Assembly (NCBI GenBank): GCA_964389305.1
Contig: CAYMEK010000025.1
Coordinates: 1-55,664 of the forward strand
Reading direction: 5' to 3'
Source of the DNA: CAYMEK01 sp964389305
Lineage (GTDB): Bacteria; Spirochaetota; Spirochaetia; SZUA-6; DRHE01
DNA length: 55,664 bases
Shown here: positions 33,792 through 42,709 of the stretch, piece by piece
Numbering within the stretch: the stretch's first letter is position 1
Layout: the number at the start of each line of letters is the position of its first letter
Made by a program: the position numbers and the translations under genes
The notes under the pieces: model-generated
Databases searched by the model: none
Told to the model about the DNA's origin: nothing
Seen by the model: only the letters and a program-made list of their open reading frames with translations

Positions 33792-34694
33792 ATGGAGATT
33801 GCATGCATAGCGATTATCGGGCTGGGTGCAATGGGGACCCCTTTGGCCGCCCGTCTCTTAAAAGCCGGGTACAAGGTAAGGGGATTCGACGTCAATACAA
33901 AACGAATGTCCGACCTACTTCCCCTGGGCCTCTTTCAGGGAAGGTCTGCCAGGGAGGCGGCAGAAGGAACGGATCTGGTCATACTGTCACTTCCCAACTG
34001 GGATGTTGTGCGAGAGGTTGTGGAAGGCAAGGAAGGCATCCTGGACGCTTTGGGGAAAGGGCAGATTGTCGCTGACACAACAACGGTACCGCCCTGGGAA
34101 ACGAGAGCGATGGCGCAGAGGCTCGAAGGAGCAGGCATTGAGTGGATGGATGTGCCCATCTCCGGTGCAGCCAACCAGGCCAAAGAAGGGAATATGGTCT
34201 TCATGGTCGGCGGCAAGAGATCGGTGTTCGACCTGATCAAGCCTGTACTCGATAAAATCGGAAAAAAAAGCGTATATGTCGGCCGCAACGGGGAGGCGGC
34301 CATGTTGAAGGTGGTGGTGAATCTAGTCTTGTTTCTCAATCAAGCGGCCGCCATCGAAGGGTTGACTCTAGGGCTCAAGGCCGGTCTGTCTCCAGAGGTC
34401 ATGATAGATGTCCTGGTCTCCGGCGCCGCCGGAAGCGATTTGCTGGCCGCCCGCGGCAAGGATATGCTCGCAGGCAACTTCGAGCCCAAGGGCCCCATAT
34501 GGCTGGCAGTTAAGGATATGGGACTCGCTGTGCAGAGCGCCAGGAAGCTAGGCGCTGTGCTGCCCATGGCAGGCCTGTACCAGCAGTTTCTGCTCGCGGC
34601 CCACTACGCCGGCTGGGATCGAGAGGATGCCACGGCGGTCATGAAAGTATACGAGCATCTGAGCGCTGACAACGGCGGGGCAATCGGACGATGA
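33792..34694 (+). CDS. NAD(P)-dependent beta-hydroxyacid dehydrogenase
   Basis: 300-residue member of the 3-hydroxyisobutyrate, tartronate-semialdehyde and L-threonate dehydrogenase family. It has the Rossmann motif GLGAMGTPLA at about 10-19, the substrate motif DVPISGAANQAKEGN and the catalytic Lys in LKVVVN. It oxidises a beta-hydroxyacid or reduces the matching semialdehyde. Its place next to an aldolase suggests handling of a sugar-acid-derived aldehyde. Ribosome-binding site GGGGAGCGCC precedes the ATG. Confidence 0.85.
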   Translation: MEIACIAIIGLGAMGTPLAARLLKAGYKVRGFDVNTKRMSDLLPLGLFQGRSAREAAEGTDLVILSLPNWDVVREVVEGKEGILDALGKGQIVADTTTVPPWETRAMAQRLEGAGIEWMDVPISGAANQAKEGNMVFMVGGKRSVFDLIKPVLDKIGKKSVYVGRNGEAAMLKVVVNLVLFLNQAAAIEGLTLGLKAGLSPEVMIDVLVSGAAGSDLLAARGKDMLAGNFEPKGPIWLAVKDMGLAVQSARKLGAVLPMAGLYQQFLLAAHYAGWDREDATAVMKVYEHLSADNGGAIGR

Positions 34695-34761
34695 AAACCT
34701 GTGGCCCTGTTCGACTGCCGTTTTTATCGTTTGATGTCTTACAGGGAAGTAATATTTGGTG

Positions 34762-34778
34762 TATAGTGTGTATCACTT
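34762..34778 (+). promoter_or_regulatory. gntR1 -10 and candidate autoregulatory operator
   Basis: TATAGT (34762-34767) is followed directly by GTGTATCACTT (34768-34778), which keeps the GT-N3-AC core of FadR-type operators. The site overlaps the expected transcription start, which would give autorepression. The -35 (TTACAG, 34739-34744) is weak. Confidence 0.4.
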
Positions 34779-34801
34779 TTGTACAGTGGTGTTAAGCAGA
34801 G

Positions 34802-35509
34802 ATGAAATTTAAACGCGTGAACCGCACTTCCGTATCGGAGGAAATCATTGAGCATATCAAGAGCCTGATTCGCGACCAGGTTCTCAAGTCTGGCGATCAA
34901 TTGCCCTCCGAAGAAAAGATGGCCGAGCAGATGGGGGTGGGCAGAGGAACGATCCGGGAAGCACTCAAGGTGTTGATCTATTTGGGCCTGATCGAGCGCC
35001 GAAAAAAAGGAACCTATATTGCGTCTTTGGCTTTCGAAAAGCTTCGCAGAAAAGATATTTTCAAAAAAATAGAGAAACACCGTGATGTCATGGAGATGGT
35101 CGAGCTGAGGAAAATCATCGAACCCGAGGCAGCGGGAATGGCGGCCGAGCGGGCCGACCCGGAAGAAATCGCCCAGATAGAAGAAATGTATCGCCTGATG
35201 AGCAAGGAGCAGTATGATGTCGAGGATTTTATCAGCCACGATATCAAATTCCACCTTTTGATACTCAAGGCCACGGGAAACAGTCTTATCACCGAAATCA
35301 TGCAGAATATCCAGCGGCTTTTAAACAAGAATCAACACCTGGTTGTCAGAGAACGCCGCAATATCATACCGCGCTCCGTGGAGTTTCATGGAAAGGTCTG
35401 CAATGCCATCAAGAACAGGAATAAAAGCCTGGCCAGGAAGTACATGCTGAATCATATCCTGGATGTAGAAAAGGAGATGTATCAAATCTTCAAGCAAGAA
35501 GCCGAGTAA
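34802..35509 (+). CDS. GntR-family (FadR subfamily) regulator, copy 1
   Basis: 235 residues. The winged helix-turn-helix (about 8-75) has SVSEEIIEHIK, LPSEEKMAEQMGVGRGTIREALKVL and an RRKKGTYI wing. An all-helical FCD/FadR effector domain (about 90-225) has the metal- and ligand-binding pattern with Asp/His residues in DFISHDIKFHL. It is very similar to the regulator at 46645-47382, most of all in the recognition helix. It probably represses the aldolase and transporter operons and is released by a carboxylic-acid inducer. Confidence 0.9.
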   Translation: MKFKRVNRTSVSEEIIEHIKSLIRDQVLKSGDQLPSEEKMAEQMGVGRGTIREALKVLIYLGLIERRKKGTYIASLAFEKLRRKDIFKKIEKHRDVMEMVELRKIIEPEAAGMAAERADPEEIAQIEEMYRLMSKEQYDVEDFISHDIKFHLLILKATGNSLITEIMQNIQRLLNKNQHLVVRERRNIIPRSVEFHGKVCNAIKNRNKSLARKYMLNHILDVEKEMYQIFKQEAE

Positions 35510-35594
35510 TACTCTGCCGCTCAGCCTCCGGCCACCGTCTTCAAGACTACATAGGATTGTTTTGCCTTCTATAAAATAACTGCCTGTCCTACGA

Positions 35595-35605
35595 CTGTCG
35601 TACAC
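35595..35605 (+). promoter_or_regulatory. Candidate upstream GntR operator
   Basis: CTGTCGTACAC contains TGT-N3-ACA, symmetrical at both ends, inside the palindrome TACGACTGTCGTA (35590-35602). It lies about 80 bp before the transporter promoter and could allow looping. Evidence is motif likeness only. Confidence 0.35.
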
Positions 35606-35673
35606 GCAATCCCAACAATAAACCTCACCGGTGACAATGAAGGGGACCGCCAGAAAAGGCCTCTTAAAAAAAT

Positions 35674-35713
35674 TTGACAAACCCTACGGTATTATGATAC
35701 AATTGTACTACAA
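35674..35713 (+). promoter_or_regulatory. Transporter operon promoter and operator
   Basis: TTGACA (35674-35679), an 18-nt spacer and TACAAT (35698-35703) preceded by TG-A (extended -10). The dyad TTGTACTACAA (35703-35713), a TTGT-N3-ACAA match to the FadR-type pattern, begins at the last base of the -10. TACAATTGTA (35698-35707) is a second perfect palindrome. The 11-mer ACAATTGTACT here recurs exactly upstream of gntR2 at 46631-46641. Confidence 0.65.
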
Positions 35714-35933
35714 TCCTAATGAAACAAGGCATTATAGTAACGCTTATCGTCCATGATGATGATAGCAGCGTGAAGCGGGTCCATCTCAGCAAAACCAGTC
35801 AAAGAAGGGAGGTGGAAGCAGCGAGGTCATTGTAAGCTCTACTGTCCAACCGTACCGATCGATCCAATCGAGCAGGAGGTATCTGTTATAGAATCTCCTG
35901 GTGCGTCCCAACATCAGAAGAAAGGGAGGAAAA

Positions 35934-37190
35934 ATGAAAAGGAAACAGATTTTTCTGGTACTAATCCTGTCCGTGCTGGTGCTTGTTTCGGGTTTTGTCT
36001 ATGCAGGTCCACAAAAAGAGAAGGGCGCCGAGACATTCAAACTGGGCGTCCTGCTGCCGCTGACAGGCACCTTCGCCGCCGTGGCGGAGACCCAGCAAGA
36101 GGGAGTACTCCTGGCCGTAGATGAGATAAATGCCGCAGGTGGGTTATCTATGCCTTGGGGTAAGGTCAAGGTAGAGGCAGAGGTGATGGATGATGAGGCC
36201 AAGCTGGACGTGGGAGTCAGAAGGTTCCAGTACCTTGTCGATCAGGGCGCCAAGGCGGTGGTCGGGCAGACCTGGGCGCCGCTTACCTTCGCCATAAACG
36301 AAGTGGTTAAGAAGAACCTTATTCCCTACTTTCCCGTATGCGTGATGGCCAAGGAAGGATTCGAGAAGGGCAAGCTCGCGGCGTCCACTTTCGCTACGGC
36401 GTTCAGTCCCTGGACCGTAGGGTTCATGGACGGCTCTGCCGCCATCAATGTACTCGGTAAGAAGAGGATCTTCTTTTTAGCCAGATCCGATAGCTGGGGC
36501 TGGGATATCTGGGACGGCGTTCAGGATGCCGCCAAAAAATACGGAGCTGAAATCGTAGGCTATGATGAGATGCCGTTGGGAACCACTGATTTCACCACCG
36601 TGCTGCAAAAAGTAAAAGTGGCAAAACCAGATGTCTTCATCTCTGCTCAATTCGGCGGTGATGCGGTGGCCCTCCTGAAACAGGCCTATCAGATGGGACT
36701 CCACAAAGACATGACCATGTTCAACTCCTGGATCACCAACGTGGTCGCCAAGGGAATCCCGGCGGAAGCCCTGGAAGGTCTATACTCCATGCACTACTTC
36801 TACTGGGATATGTCCGGTTTCGAGGATCAGGAAGTCGCCCGACTGGCCAAGAAGTATACAGACAGCTACCGGAACAAGTACGGCTACCCGCCCGACTCGT
36901 ACGCCACGATTGCTTATGTGGCCACGAACGAGCTTTTCAGAGGGGTGGAGACGGCCGGAAGCTTCGAGGCCGAAGCAGTCCGGGATGCACTGTTCGAAAA
37001 TCCTGATTTCATGTCAGTGAAGGGAGCCGGAAGCTGGAGGATCGATCATACTCCTATTTACAAGTACGCCGGTTTTCTGGTTAGAGGAAAGGGGCCGGAC
37101 GAGCAGAGTTCCGAATGGGATCTGTTTTCGATAGAAGGATATCAAGGTGGGGAAGAAGTGATGCCCACCCTCGAATCCTTGGGTTACTAA
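35934..37190 (+). CDS. Liv-type ABC transporter substrate-binding protein
   Basis: 418-residue periplasmic binding protein of the branched-chain amino-acid type (Peripla_BP_6). The Sec signal peptide is at about 1-23, cleaved after VYA. The mature part opens with FKLGVLLPLTGTFAAVAE, the classical LivJ-like ligand-pocket start, and continues with DEINAAGG, DDEAKLDV and PDSYATIAY. Such proteins carry amino acids, amides, aromatic acids or hydroxyacids; the ligand is unknown. The strong ribosome-binding site AAGGGAGGA favours ATG 35934 over the upstream frame. Confidence 0.92.
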   Translation: MKRKQIFLVLILSVLVLVSGFVYAGPQKEKGAETFKLGVLLPLTGTFAAVAETQQEGVLLAVDEINAAGGLSMPWGKVKVEAEVMDDEAKLDVGVRRFQYLVDQGAKAVVGQTWAPLTFAINEVVKKNLIPYFPVCVMAKEGFEKGKLAASTFATAFSPWTVGFMDGSAAINVLGKKRIFFLARSDSWGWDIWDGVQDAAKKYGAEIVGYDEMPLGTTDFTTVLQKVKVAKPDVFISAQFGGDAVALLKQAYQMGLHKDMTMFNSWITNVVAKGIPAEALEGLYSMHYFYWDMSGFEDQEVARLAKKYTDSYRNKYGYPPDSYATIAYVATNELFRGVETAGSFEAEAVRDALFENPDFMSVKGAGSWRIDHTPIYKYAGFLVRGKGPDEQSSEWDLFSIEGYQGGEEVMPTLESLGY

Positions 37191-37200
37191 AGAAAAGAAA

Positions 37201-37239
37201 GCCGTCCCGAGGGAGGATGATCCCCTTCCCCGGGACGGC
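37201..37239 (+). terminator. Hairpin between the binding protein and livG
   Basis: GCCGTCCCG (37201-37209) pairs with CGGGACGGC (37231-37239); the 21-nt loop has further pairing potential. It starts ten bases after the stop. There is no T-run, so partial termination or 3'-end protection is likelier than a full stop. Either would raise binding-protein message above that of the other subunits. Confidence 0.6.
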
Positions 37240-37291
37240 GATTTAGCAGATCTTCCCCAAAATACTCTCAGGGTAATATTATACCAACAGG

Positions 37292-38068
37292 ATGGAGACC
37301 GATGTGGCAACCAAGGACAGTAACGAGCTGATACGAGTCGAAAACTTAACCAAGCGGTTCGGAGCCTTTGTCGCAGTGGACAATGTGAACTATAGCTTGA
37401 ACAGAAACGAGATCATCACGATAGTAGGTCCGAACGGTGCGGGGAAAACGACGTTTTTCAATCTTCTCACCGGCTATTTCCCTCCCGATGGAGGCTCGGT
37501 ACTGTTCGACAATAAGGACATTTCCAGATTATCGCCTCAGAGAAGAGTGGAACTGGGCATGATAAGAACATTCCAGCTCACCTCTACCTTCGACAACCTG
37601 AGGGTAATCGACAACCTGATCCTGTCGTATTTTAAGGCCCGCAGTAAAACTTCCATTCTCTCCATGTTGCTGTCCAGGATGAACTCGTACATACAGATAG
37701 AGAAAATACACCAATACCTGGAAACGTATGAACTCGCCCATGCTGCCTACCGGGAGACGAAACAGCTATCGCTGGGGGAAAAACGAAGGCTGGAAATCGC
37801 GATGGCTCTTATCGCCGATCCCCAGGTCCTGCTGCTGGATGAGCCGCTGGCCGGGTTGAGCGAGAGAGAGATCAACGAGGTTCTGGAAGTTATTCGCCGT
37901 CACATACATAAACAGACCATTCTGGTGGTGGAGCACAAGATATCCAAGATCAAGGAGCTGACCGAACGACTTACCGTGATGTATGAGGGGAAGGTGATCG
38001 CCGACGGTAGCTATGAGGAAGTTCTTCATTCTCCGCAGGTGCGCAAATGCTACTGGCAAATCGATTGA
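37292..38068 (+). CDS. livG: Liv-type ABC transporter ATP-binding protein (LivG-like)
   Basis: 258 residues with Walker A GPNGAGKT at about 46-53, signature LSLGEKRR, Walker B VLLLDEPLAG and the switch His in LVVEHK. LivG subunits normally end with this short tail. ATG 37292 has no SD sequence. GTG at 37304, spaced six bases from GGAG, would shorten the protein by four residues and may be the true start. It powers uptake through LivM and LivH encoded downstream. Confidence 0.92.
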   Translation: METDVATKDSNELIRVENLTKRFGAFVAVDNVNYSLNRNEIITIVGPNGAGKTTFFNLLTGYFPPDGGSVLFDNKDISRLSPQRRVELGMIRTFQLTSTFDNLRVIDNLILSYFKARSKTSILSMLLSRMNSYIQIEKIHQYLETYELAHAAYRETKQLSLGEKRRLEIAMALIADPQVLLLDEPLAGLSEREINEVLEVIRRHIHKQTILVVEHKISKIKELTERLTVMYEGKVIADGSYEEVLHSPQVRKCYWQID

Positions 38069-38119
38069 ACTACCGTCGATCTTTGCCTGATGACAACATA
38101 GATCGAGGGGGTGGTTGTC

Positions 38120-38812
38120 ATGTCATCGGATAGGCTACTGGCAGTTGACGGCTTGAACGTCTGCTATGGTGCTTCGCAAGTGCTGTTTGACATCTCCCTG
38201 GAGGCGGCCAGGAAACAGAGGATCGCCGTGGTAGGACGTAATGGAGCGGGGAAGACCACGTTATTGAAGACCATCGGGGGTTTCTTGAAGCCGGCCAGCG
38301 GCTCGATCACCTTCCGCAATCAAAGTACGGCGGGAGTGCCTTCCTTTCAGCTGGCCAGGATGGGCCTCAAGTACGTTCCTCAGGATAAGCTGTTGTTCTC
38401 GGACCTGACGGTAAGGGAGAACCTCGAGCTTTCCAGCTATGCCACCGGAGATTATGAGTGGGACAAGGTGCTGGATTGCTTCCCCCGCCTGAAGTCTTTG
38501 CTGAACAGGAAGGGCGGCTATTTGAGCGGCGGGGAGAGGCAAATGGTCATGATCGGCCGTGCCCTGCTGGGCAATCCCGAGATCCTTTTGATAGACGAAC
38601 CAACCGAGGGATTGGCTCCGGGCATAGTTAAGGTCCTGACAGAAACCTTTCTCAAGATAAGCGACGAGGCTGTTCTCATAATCGTGGAGCAGAATCTGAC
38701 CGTGGTGGCGGAGCTGGCCGACAGGGTGTACGCCATGAAGGAAGGCAAGATTGAAGCGATAGTGGAAGATAAAGACGATATCAAGAGCATAGTCTACGAA
38801 AAGTATTTATAA
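38120..38812 (+). CDS. livF: Liv-type ABC transporter ATP-binding protein (LivF-like)
   Basis: 230 residues with Walker A GRNGAGKT, the LivF-typical QDKLLFSDLTVRENL, signature YLSGGERQM, Walker B ILLIDEPTEGLAP and VEQN in place of the LivG 'VEHK'. The ATG at 38120 follows GAGGGGGTGG; a GTG nine bases earlier is the only other candidate. It forms the second ATPase of the heterodimer with LivG. Confidence 0.92.
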   Translation: MSSDRLLAVDGLNVCYGASQVLFDISLEAARKQRIAVVGRNGAGKTTLLKTIGGFLKPASGSITFRNQSTAGVPSFQLARMGLKYVPQDKLLFSDLTVRENLELSSYATGDYEWDKVLDCFPRLKSLLNRKGGYLSGGERQMVMIGRALLGNPEILLIDEPTEGLAPGIVKVLTETFLKISDEAVLIIVEQNLTVVAELADRVYAMKEGKIEAIVEDKDDIKSIVYEKYL

Positions 38813-38859
38813 GGGACCGCAGGCGAGACCTGCTTGGAGAAAAGGGGAGTAACGTTAGA

Positions 38860-39825
38860 ATGGTCGAGATAGTGAAAAAATGGGGAAGTATTCCGATAGC
38901 CTTTGCTCTACTGGTTCTGATGAGAGTTCTTTTACCCTTGCCTTTCACCATCGAGGTATTGATCTTCGCCATCTATGCTATGGGCCTGAACTTCCTTTTG
39001 GGCCGGGTGGGATTCATTTCGTTCGGGCAGCCGGCATACCTTTGCACTGGCGCCTACGTTACTGCCGTCTACCTGTTCTATTTCGGCCATAACCCTTATT
39101 TGGGATTTCTGATAGGTATCCTCGGCGGGCTCATCTTGACCGTCATTCTGGGTCCTTTCTTTGTCAGGCTGCGCAGTGACTATTTCGCACTGGTGAATTT
39201 GGCGTTCGCGGTGATCGTTTTCTTTATGCTGGAAAAAGTGCTGGTCAAGTGGACCCACGGTGACAACGGCCTTTGGTACATGATGAGGATCTCTGCGACG
39301 CCAATCCTCGACCTCGGCAGGTCGGGAGACTTCTTTATCTTCACCTTGATTGTAACGCTGCTGGTGTGGATCTTTTTCAAATATCTGGATGGCACGGTGT
39401 TCGGAGCCGGCTGCCTGGCCACCAAGATCAATGAGGAAAAACTGAAATTCCTTGGTTACAGCACCTTTCAAATCAGGTGGCTGTCTTTCGTCATCGCCAA
39501 CACTATCTCAGCGCTGGCCGGGTCCTTGTATGCAGTGTATTTCGGCTTCGTAAGCCCGGGGTTGACCGAACCCTCCCGGGTGGCTGATGTGGTGGTAGTG
39601 ACATTGCTGGGAGGCGTCGGTACCTTGTACGGTCCGCTGGTGGGATCATTCGCCTACACAGGGATGAAGGATCTTATAAGTAAGTTCATTACCCACTGGG
39701 AGCTAATTGTAGGATTGCTGCTGGTCACCATCATGCTGGCAGGTGAAAAAGGTATCTGGGGGACCTTGGAACCGGTACTGAAGAGGATTTTCAGCAGGAA
39801 TAAGGACAAGGCCGGACAGCCCTAG
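38860..39825 (+). CDS. livM: Liv-type ABC transporter permease (LivM-like)
   Basis: 321-residue permease with about eight to nine hydrophobic segments. The LivM/LivH family signature is YAMGLNFLLGRVGFISFGQPAY near the N-terminus and LLGGVGTLYGPLVGS near the C-terminus. A CLATKINEEKLKFLGY cytoplasmic loop (EAA-like) contacts the ATPases. The C-terminus is positively charged and cytoplasmic. The ribosome-binding site is weak (AAAGGGGAG, about 13 nt upstream). Confidence 0.9.
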   Translation: MVEIVKKWGSIPIAFALLVLMRVLLPLPFTIEVLIFAIYAMGLNFLLGRVGFISFGQPAYLCTGAYVTAVYLFYFGHNPYLGFLIGILGGLILTVILGPFFVRLRSDYFALVNLAFAVIVFFMLEKVLVKWTHGDNGLWYMMRISATPILDLGRSGDFFIFTLIVTLLVWIFFKYLDGTVFGAGCLATKINEEKLKFLGYSTFQIRWLSFVIANTISALAGSLYAVYFGFVSPGLTEPSRVADVVVVTLLGGVGTLYGPLVGSFAYTGMKDLISKFITHWELIVGLLLVTIMLAGEKGIWGTLEPVLKRIFSRNKDKAGQP

Positions 39826-39871
39826 ATGCTGTCATGTCGGAAAACAACTATCTGGAAGGGGCAAAAAAGCG

Positions 39872-40741
39872 ATGGATCCGCAGTTGTTGATCTCCAGTAT
39901 CATTTTCGGCTTGAGTATCGGCAGCATTTTCTTTCTCCTGGCCGTGGGGCTGTCGCTGTGTTTCGGCCTTATGCGCATCATCAGTCTGGACCAGCTTCTG
40001 TACTATTCCCTGGGGGCCTATATGACCTACACGGTCCTCAATCTGCTTGGAAGCTTTTGGGTAGGATTGATCGTGGGTATGGCGGTGGCCGGTTTGGCCA
40101 GCCTGTTCGTGGAGAAAGTTATCTTCAAGCGCATATACGAAAAAGCGATAACCTTCACCATGATAACCTCCTTTGGAATCCTGCTGGCAGGAGTCGGCAG
40201 CATCAAGTACATTTGGGGGTTGATCCCGCGTCCGGTTCAGTCCCCGATCGATGTGCAGGCGCTCGTACTGGGCACGCAAATACCGGTTTACCGTATAGTC
40301 GTGATCGGCATAGCACTGTTGATCTACGTCGGGATATGGATCTTTTTAAACAAAACGATCGTAGGGAAAGCCATCCGAGCGGGCATCGAAGATGCGGAGA
40401 AGGTTGAGGGGTTGGGCATCAATGTGTACAGGCTGTTTACCCTGACCTTCGTCATTGCAGGGGCCTTGTCGGGATTGGGCGGCGCGCTGCACGCCCCTTT
40501 GATAATGGTGGCCCCACATATGGGCCTGGAAATGGTTCCCTTTGTCTTCATGGTAGTGATCATCGGCGGCTTGGGCAGTATAAAAGGAACCTTGGTATCA
40601 GCCTTGATTGTCGGCCAAGTCATTTCTCTGGGTTCTCTCGTGTGGGCGCCTTTATCCAATATGGCGCCTTTCGCTATTATGCTTTTAATATTGCTGATCA
40701 GGCCGACCGGTCTATACGGCAGCAAGCTGTTGAAGCGCTAA
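39872..40741 (+). CDS. livH: Liv-type ABC transporter permease (LivH-like)
   Basis: 289-residue permease with about eight hydrophobic segments. It starts SIIFGLSIGSIFFLLAVGLSL and SLGAYMTY, in the LivH manner, and has the EAA-like loop AIRAGIEDAEKVEGLGI and the VVIIGGLGSIKGTLV block. It completes a five-gene transporter. The order binding protein-G-F-M-H is the reverse of the usual J-H-M-G-F order. The operon ends convergently with the MBL gene. Confidence 0.9.
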   Translation: MDPQLLISSIIFGLSIGSIFFLLAVGLSLCFGLMRIISLDQLLYYSLGAYMTYTVLNLLGSFWVGLIVGMAVAGLASLFVEKVIFKRIYEKAITFTMITSFGILLAGVGSIKYIWGLIPRPVQSPIDVQALVLGTQIPVYRIVVIGIALLIYVGIWIFLNKTIVGKAIRAGIEDAEKVEGLGINVYRLFTLTFVIAGALSGLGGALHAPLIMVAPHMGLEMVPFVFMVVIIGGLGSIKGTLVSALIVGQVISLGSLVWAPLSNMAPFAIMLLILLIRPTGLYGSKLLKR

Positions 40742-40803
40742 AGGCCGTTCGACGCTCCCACCGGGGAACCTATCGAGGTCCGTCAGCAAATCGACTGTCT
40801 CCG

Positions 40804-41667
40804 TTACCTGCTCGCCAGGTGAGCCTTGATGCTGCTGGTGATGATGGGCAGGGGCGGGGTGTCGGAGAATCCCATTCCGGAGAGGACAAAACTGCAGAGC
40901 TGCTCGATGTCGGTCCCCTCCAGCCCGGCTTCGTTAGCCTTGATTCCTCTCTGCTGATAATAAGAGGTGATATGCGTCTGCACTTCGTTAACCACTCTCT
41001 TCCCGTTCTCGATCACCCCGGCGATGCCGCCGCAATACCCGTCGAAGGCGGAGATAACGTTTCCGGCTCCTGTTTGCTCTAGTTTTTCAAAACTGTCTTT
41101 CAGACTAATCAAGTCCTCGTATATGGGTATATCCCCCCGTCCGGGTACGGCGTCCCCAATGATCAGGAGATCTTTTTCAGGTATAAATATGGAGATCGAG
41201 CCCCGGGAGTGTCCGGGAGTATGAAGTATCTGCAGTTCCAGGCCAATATCCACTCGCTCGCCATCCGTAAGCAGACCGTCGACACCGACGGGTCCGGCAA
41301 CTAGATCGTGAAACCCCGGTACGGGCCGCCGCCGGTATTGCTCATCTATATCTTCAATGAATGGTTTGGCCAAAGGATGGGCACAGAAAACAATGCCCGG
41401 ATTTGCTCTTCTCAGCAGCAGGTTCGAGCCGATATGATCGGCGTGGCAGTGGGTGTTGATGACAAAATCAAGGTTATCCACGGTTAGCCCTTGCCCGGCG
41501 CAGAGATCAAGAATCTCCTTGAAGTTCCCCGCCGTCCCCGTATCTATCAGGCAGTTTTTCCGGCTTTTGAGCAAAACAATATGCACCGAGCGGGTTACCC
41601 GCCTTTCGCCCGTGCCCAGCTTGAAGAGCAATCTTTGCACAAAGATATCTTTGGCTGCCTCTTTCAT
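40804..41667 (-). CDS. Metallo-beta-lactamase-fold hydrolase of the catabolic island
   Basis: 287 residues with the metal motif NTHCHADHIGSN (HxHxDH) at about 73-80, a His in LHTPGHSRGS and an Asp in IIGDAVPGRGD. This is the standard glyoxalase-II-like set, lacking an extra domain, so it is a hydrolase of thioesters, lactones or similar bonds. A lactonase role after one of the dehydrogenases is a reasonable guess. It is the last gene of the minus-strand operon, two bases after the alcohol dehydrogenase stop. Confidence 0.82.
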   Translation of the reverse strand: MKEAAKDIFVQRLLFKLGTGERRVTRSVHIVLLKSRKNCLIDTGTAGNFKEILDLCAGQGLTVDNLDFVINTHCHADHIGSNLLLRRANPGIVFCAHPLAKPFIEDIDEQYRRRPVPGFHDLVAGPVGVDGLLTDGERVDIGLELQILHTPGHSRGSISIFIPEKDLLIIGDAVPGRGDIPIYEDLISLKDSFEKLEQTGAGNVISAFDGYCGGIAGVIENGKRVVNEVQTHITSYYQQRGIKANEAGLEGTDIEQLCSFVLSGMGFSDTPPLPIITSSIKAHLASR

Positions 41668-41669
41668 GG

Positions 41670-42683
41670 TCAGATTTCGATCACGATCCTCAAGGCCCGC
41701 TGAGACCGATCGTGAAGCATGGCAAATCCTCTTTCCAGGTCATCCAGCGGCAAACGGTGTGTTATAATGGCCCCCAGATCGATCTTTCCCTTTTCTGCCA
41801 GGCCAATCGAGAAAGGCCAATCTTGAGGCTGCATGGCCCGCGAGCCGACAATGGTCAGGTCCTTGTAGTACAAGGCGTAGGAAGAAAACCTCTCCACCGC
41901 AGGGGAGGTGATCCCAAAGGCCAGAATGGTTCCGCCCGGACGCACTAGGTCCATGGCCAGATTCAGGGTTTCGGCGGTGCCGGCGCTTTCGACGACGAAG
42001 TCCGCCCCTCTTCCGCCCGTGAGTTTCTGTACCTGTTCGTGTACACGGTCGGCAAATACATAGTCGGCGCCGTAGGTGCTCTTGGCCAGTTCCAGTTTCC
42101 ACCGGCTGCGGGAGACTCCGATTACGGGATCGGCGCCCCGCAGCTTGGCCAGTTTCGTGTGCAGCAATCCAGCCGGCCCCTCCCCGATTACCACGACACT
42201 GGAATCGGGAAGCATGTGAACCTTCCTTTGAGCATAGACTACCGTGGTCAGCACGATGAAGGTGGTGGCTTCGAGCGGGGTTATGCTATCCGGCAGTTTG
42301 AAGGCTCTGTTTTCGGCCAGGGAGGTATACTCGGCGTACGTTCCGTCGAACTCCCTGCCAAACAGGCCTCCGTTTTCACAGATATTGACCCGCCCGGACA
42401 GGCAGGCGGGACACACGCCGCAGTAAGAGGTGGGGCTCATTACTACTTTGTCTCCCACCTTCAACTCTTTTACTCCCTCTCCAACCTCAAACACCTCTCC
42501 CGCCGATTCGTGCCCGATAATGCGGGGGTATTCGACCGCCGTCTTCCCTTCGTAGATCGAGACGTCCGTACCGCATATCGCCGTCGCTTTGATCCTGACC
42601 ATAACCTCGCCGTAGGCGGGCGCCGGGGCCGTCACCTCTTCGATCTCCAGCCGCTTGGGCGCTTTCAGCACTGCCGCTTTCAT
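41670..42683 (-). CDS. Zinc-dependent medium-chain alcohol/polyol dehydrogenase 1
   Basis: 337 residues. The catalytic zinc motif is CGTD plus GHE (IIGHESAGEV), the structural zinc motif is CGVCPACLSGRVNIC (Cx2Cx2Cx7C), and the NAD-binding segment is VIGEGPAGLL. It resembles sorbitol, threonine and scyllo-inosose dehydrogenases. The ATG at 42683 has an ideal GGAAGGAGGT ribosome-binding site. A 111-bp gap with hairpins separates it from the upstream M24 gene, so expression may be uncoupled in part. Confidence 0.87.
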   Translation of the reverse strand: MKAAVLKAPKRLEIEEVTAPAPAYGEVMVRIKATAICGTDVSIYEGKTAVEYPRIIGHESAGEVFEVGEGVKELKVGDKVVMSPTSYCGVCPACLSGRVNICENGGLFGREFDGTYAEYTSLAENRAFKLPDSITPLEATTFIVLTTVVYAQRKVHMLPDSSVVVIGEGPAGLLHTKLAKLRGADPVIGVSRSRWKLELAKSTYGADYVFADRVHEQVQKLTGGRGADFVVESAGTAETLNLAMDLVRPGGTILAFGITSPAVERFSSYALYYKDLTIVGSRAMQPQDWPFSIGLAEKGKIDLGAIITHRLPLDDLERGFAMLHDRSQRALRIVIEI

Positions 42684-42709
42684 GCATGACCTCCTTCCCA
42701 AAGAATGAA

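Larger units (their letters stand above)
35510..35933 (+). other. 424-bp intergenic region: long leader of the transporter operon
   Basis: No convincing gene is present. The region holds a palindrome TACGACTGTCGTA (35590-35602), a strong promoter with operator (35674-35713), then a leader of about 220 bases. Two Shine-Dalgarno-like stretches without a suitable start codon (35805-35815 and 35874-35880) precede the true one at 35922-35930. AGGAG at 35874-35878 can pair with CTCCT at 35895-35899. Confidence 0.7.

Noticed and set aside
32081..34694. Four-carbon acid-sugar pathway (Ltn/Otn/Den type) for the left island operon
   Set aside because: A LtnD-like dehydrogenase is present, but the typical OtnK/DenK kinase is missing and the aldolase is of the fructose-bisphosphate type, not the OtnC/fuculose type.
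35754..35774. Six-codon upstream reading frame (MMMIAA) in the transporter leader
   Set aside because: No Shine-Dalgarno sequence and no regulatory codon pattern such as a run of one amino acid.
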